Below, one piece after another: positions 4,668-5,979 of a DNA stretch of 5,979 nucleotides; positions within the stretch are counted from its first letter, which is position 1, and each line of letters begins with the position of its first letter. A program made the position numbers and the translations under genes. The notes beneath the pieces were generated by a model, which was not told the DNA's origin, ran no database searches, and was given only the letters and a program-made list of their open reading frames with translations. The stretch covers positions 1 to 5,979 of the forward strand of contig JABFSD010000923.1 in assembly GCA_013140935.1 (NCBI GenBank). Direction: 5' to 3'. The DNA is from Acidobacteriota bacterium. GTDB lineage: Bacteria > Acidobacteriota > Blastocatellia > RBC074.

Positions 4668-5979
4668 GCAGGCCGAAAAGCGCCCTGATGCCATCGGCGT
4701 CGTGATGAAAGGGGAGCGCGTAACTTACGGCGAGTTGGAACAAGCCTCCAATCAACTCGCGCGCTTGTTACAGGCAGCGGGTTGTCAGCGCGGCGACCGC
4801 GTAGCTTTCCTGATGCCAAAATCGCCGACGGCGCTGTTATGCCAGTTGGCAATCTTGAAAGCCGATTGCGCTTATGTTCCGCTCGATTCGTCCAGCCCGG
4901 CTTCACGACTGGCGATGATCGTCGAAGCCTGTGCGCCGCGTGTGATTTTGGCAGCCGGGCCGGTGACAAAGTTATTGAGCGAAGTTTTAGTTACCGCCCA
5001 ATTAACTGACGCACCGAAAATCGGCTTGATGGATGAGCAAGGTCAAAATGCATTGCCGGGTTCGTTTTTCCGCCAGGACGTGGCGAATTATTCAGCAGCG
5101 CCGTTGAGTTATCAGAATTCCAGTGAAGATGCCGCACATATTTTATTTACCTCCGGCTCGACCGGTGTGCCGAAAGGCGTAATCATCAAACATTCCAACG
5201 TGATTCATTACGTCAATTGGGCGGTGAGTTACTTCGGCACGAATGAGACGGATAAGGTTTCAGGTCATCCGCCGCTGCATTTCGACCTTTCGACTTATGA
5301 TATTTTCGGCGCTTATGCCGCCGGAGCGGAGTTACATTTAATTCCGGCGGAATTGAGTTTATTGCCGAATAAGCTGGCGGAATATATCCGCACAGAAAAA
5401 TTAACCCAGTGGTTTTCGGTGCCTTCGTTATTGAATTATTGGGCGAAGCTCGATGCGCCGAAACCTTGCGATTTTCCGGCACTCAAGCGGCTGATGTGGT
5501 GTGGCGAAGTCTTTCCTACGCCCGGCTTACGTTATTGGATGCAACGCTTGCCGCACGTGCAGTTCACCAATTTATACGGCCCGACCGAAGCTACGATTGC
5601 GAGCAGCTATTACACCATGCCTGCTTGTCCGGCGAGTGATGACGAACCAGTTCCTATCGGGTTGCCTTGCGCGGGGGAGGAGTTGTTAGTGCTCGACAAC
5701 GAACTCAAACCCGCGCCCGTCGGTGAAGTCGGTGATTTGTTCATCGGTGGTGTAGGCCTGAGTCCCGGTTATTGGCGCGATGCAGAGAAGACGGCGGCGG
5801 CTTTCATCGCCGACCCGCGCGACTCTTCTAAACGCATTTATCGCACGGTCGACTTGGCGCGCATGGAAGCCGACGGTCTGGTTTATTTTCTGGGACGGGC
5901 AGACTCGCAAATCAAAAGTCGTGGCTACCGCATTGAGTTAGGCGAAATCGAAACCGCGTTGAATGCACTGAGCTTGTTG
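4636..5979 (+). CDS. NRPS-type amino acid adenylation domain protein, open at the right edge
   Basis: 448 codons run to the edge without a stop, so the C-terminus is missing. It belongs to the AMP-binding (ANL) superfamily, NRPS adenylation branch, which activates an amino acid as its adenylate for transfer to a carrier-protein thiol. Core motifs in order: A1 VTYGEL (29-34), A2 LKADCAYVPLD (74-84), A3 FTSGSTGVPKG (171-181, P-loop), A4 HFDLSTYDIF (215-224), A5 NLYGPTEAT (312-320), A6 GEVGDLFIGGVGLSPGYW (363-380), A7 YRTVDL (402-407; the usual Gly is Val) and A8 GRADSQIKSRGYRIELGE (420-437). A9 and the A10 catalytic lysine would lie beyond the window. D217 matches the Asp that holds the substrate alpha-amino group, so an alpha-amino acid is likely. 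There is no condensation domain before A1. It may be a stand-alone enzyme or may continue into a carrier domain. The start is set by AAGGAG 7 nt upstream. Confidence 0.94.
   Translation, partial: MVKLLQQWLTKQAEKRPDAIGVVMKGERVTYGELEQASNQLARLLQAAGCQRGDRVAFLMPKSPTALLCQLAILKADCAYVPLDSSSPASRLAMIVEACAPRVILAAGPVTKLLSEVLVTAQLTDAPKIGLMDEQGQNALPGSFFRQDVANYSAAPLSYQNSSEDAAHILFTSGSTGVPKGVIIKHSNVIHYVNWAVSYFGTNETDKVSGHPPLHFDLSTYDIFGAYAAGAELHLIPAELSLLPNKLAEYIRTEKLTQWFSVPSLLNYWAKLDAPKPCDFPALKRLMWCGEVFPTPGLRYWMQRLPHVQFTNLYGPTEATIASSYYTMPACPASDDEPVPIGLPCAGEELLVLDNELKPAPVGEVGDLFIGGVGLSPGYWRDAEKTAAAFIADPRDSSKRIYRTVDLARMEADGLVYFLGRADSQIKSRGYRIELGEIETALNALSLL

Overview
The window suggests a member of the Acidobacteriota, possibly Blastocatellia. 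The main clue is a VWA protein built like the 'VWFA-related Acidobacterial domain' family: an export signal, a short beta-rich lead-in, a MIDAS-containing VWA domain and a C-terminal 'LRYSLAYYPSN...DGKWRKLRVE' segment. GC content looks only moderately above half. The taxonomic placement is an inference from one protein family and general composition.

Layout. (1) Positions 1-1262, minus strand: the 5' part of a small exported protein running off the left edge and, upstream of it in the same direction, an exported VWA-domain protein. They are 38 bp apart and probably co-transcribed. (2) 1263-1672: a compact divergent control region followed on the plus strand by tRNA-Val(TAC) and tRNA-Asp(GTC), driven by a strong-looking stable-RNA promoter and closed by an intrinsic terminator. 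(3) 1708-3382, plus strand: moeA and moaC, overlapping by 11 bp, a molybdenum-cofactor pair. MoaC acts early (cyclic pyranopterin monophosphate) and MoeA acts last (molybdate insertion). (4) 3383-3635: an AT-richer intergenic stretch with an interrupted hairpin and a dubious minus-strand open frame. (5) 3636-5979, plus strand: a luciferase-like flavin-dependent oxidoreductase whose 3' end overlaps by 32 bp the start of an amino-acid-activating adenylation domain of NRPS type. The second gene has a strong Shine-Dalgarno and is still open at the right edge after 448 codons.

How the genes work together. The moe/moa pair and the tRNAs are housekeeping. The oxidoreductase and adenylation enzyme look like the first two genes of a small amino-acid-modifying, NRPS-like pathway: one enzyme adenylates an amino acid, presumably for loading on a carrier protein encoded beyond the window, and a flavoenzyme oxidises the amino acid or a derivative. 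I do not recognise the product. This is the part of the window most likely to belong to an undescribed system. It also differs from its neighbours in leucine codon use (TTA frequent here, almost absent from moeA-moaC). The decisive evidence, meaning the C-terminus of the adenylation protein and the genes after it, lies outside the window.
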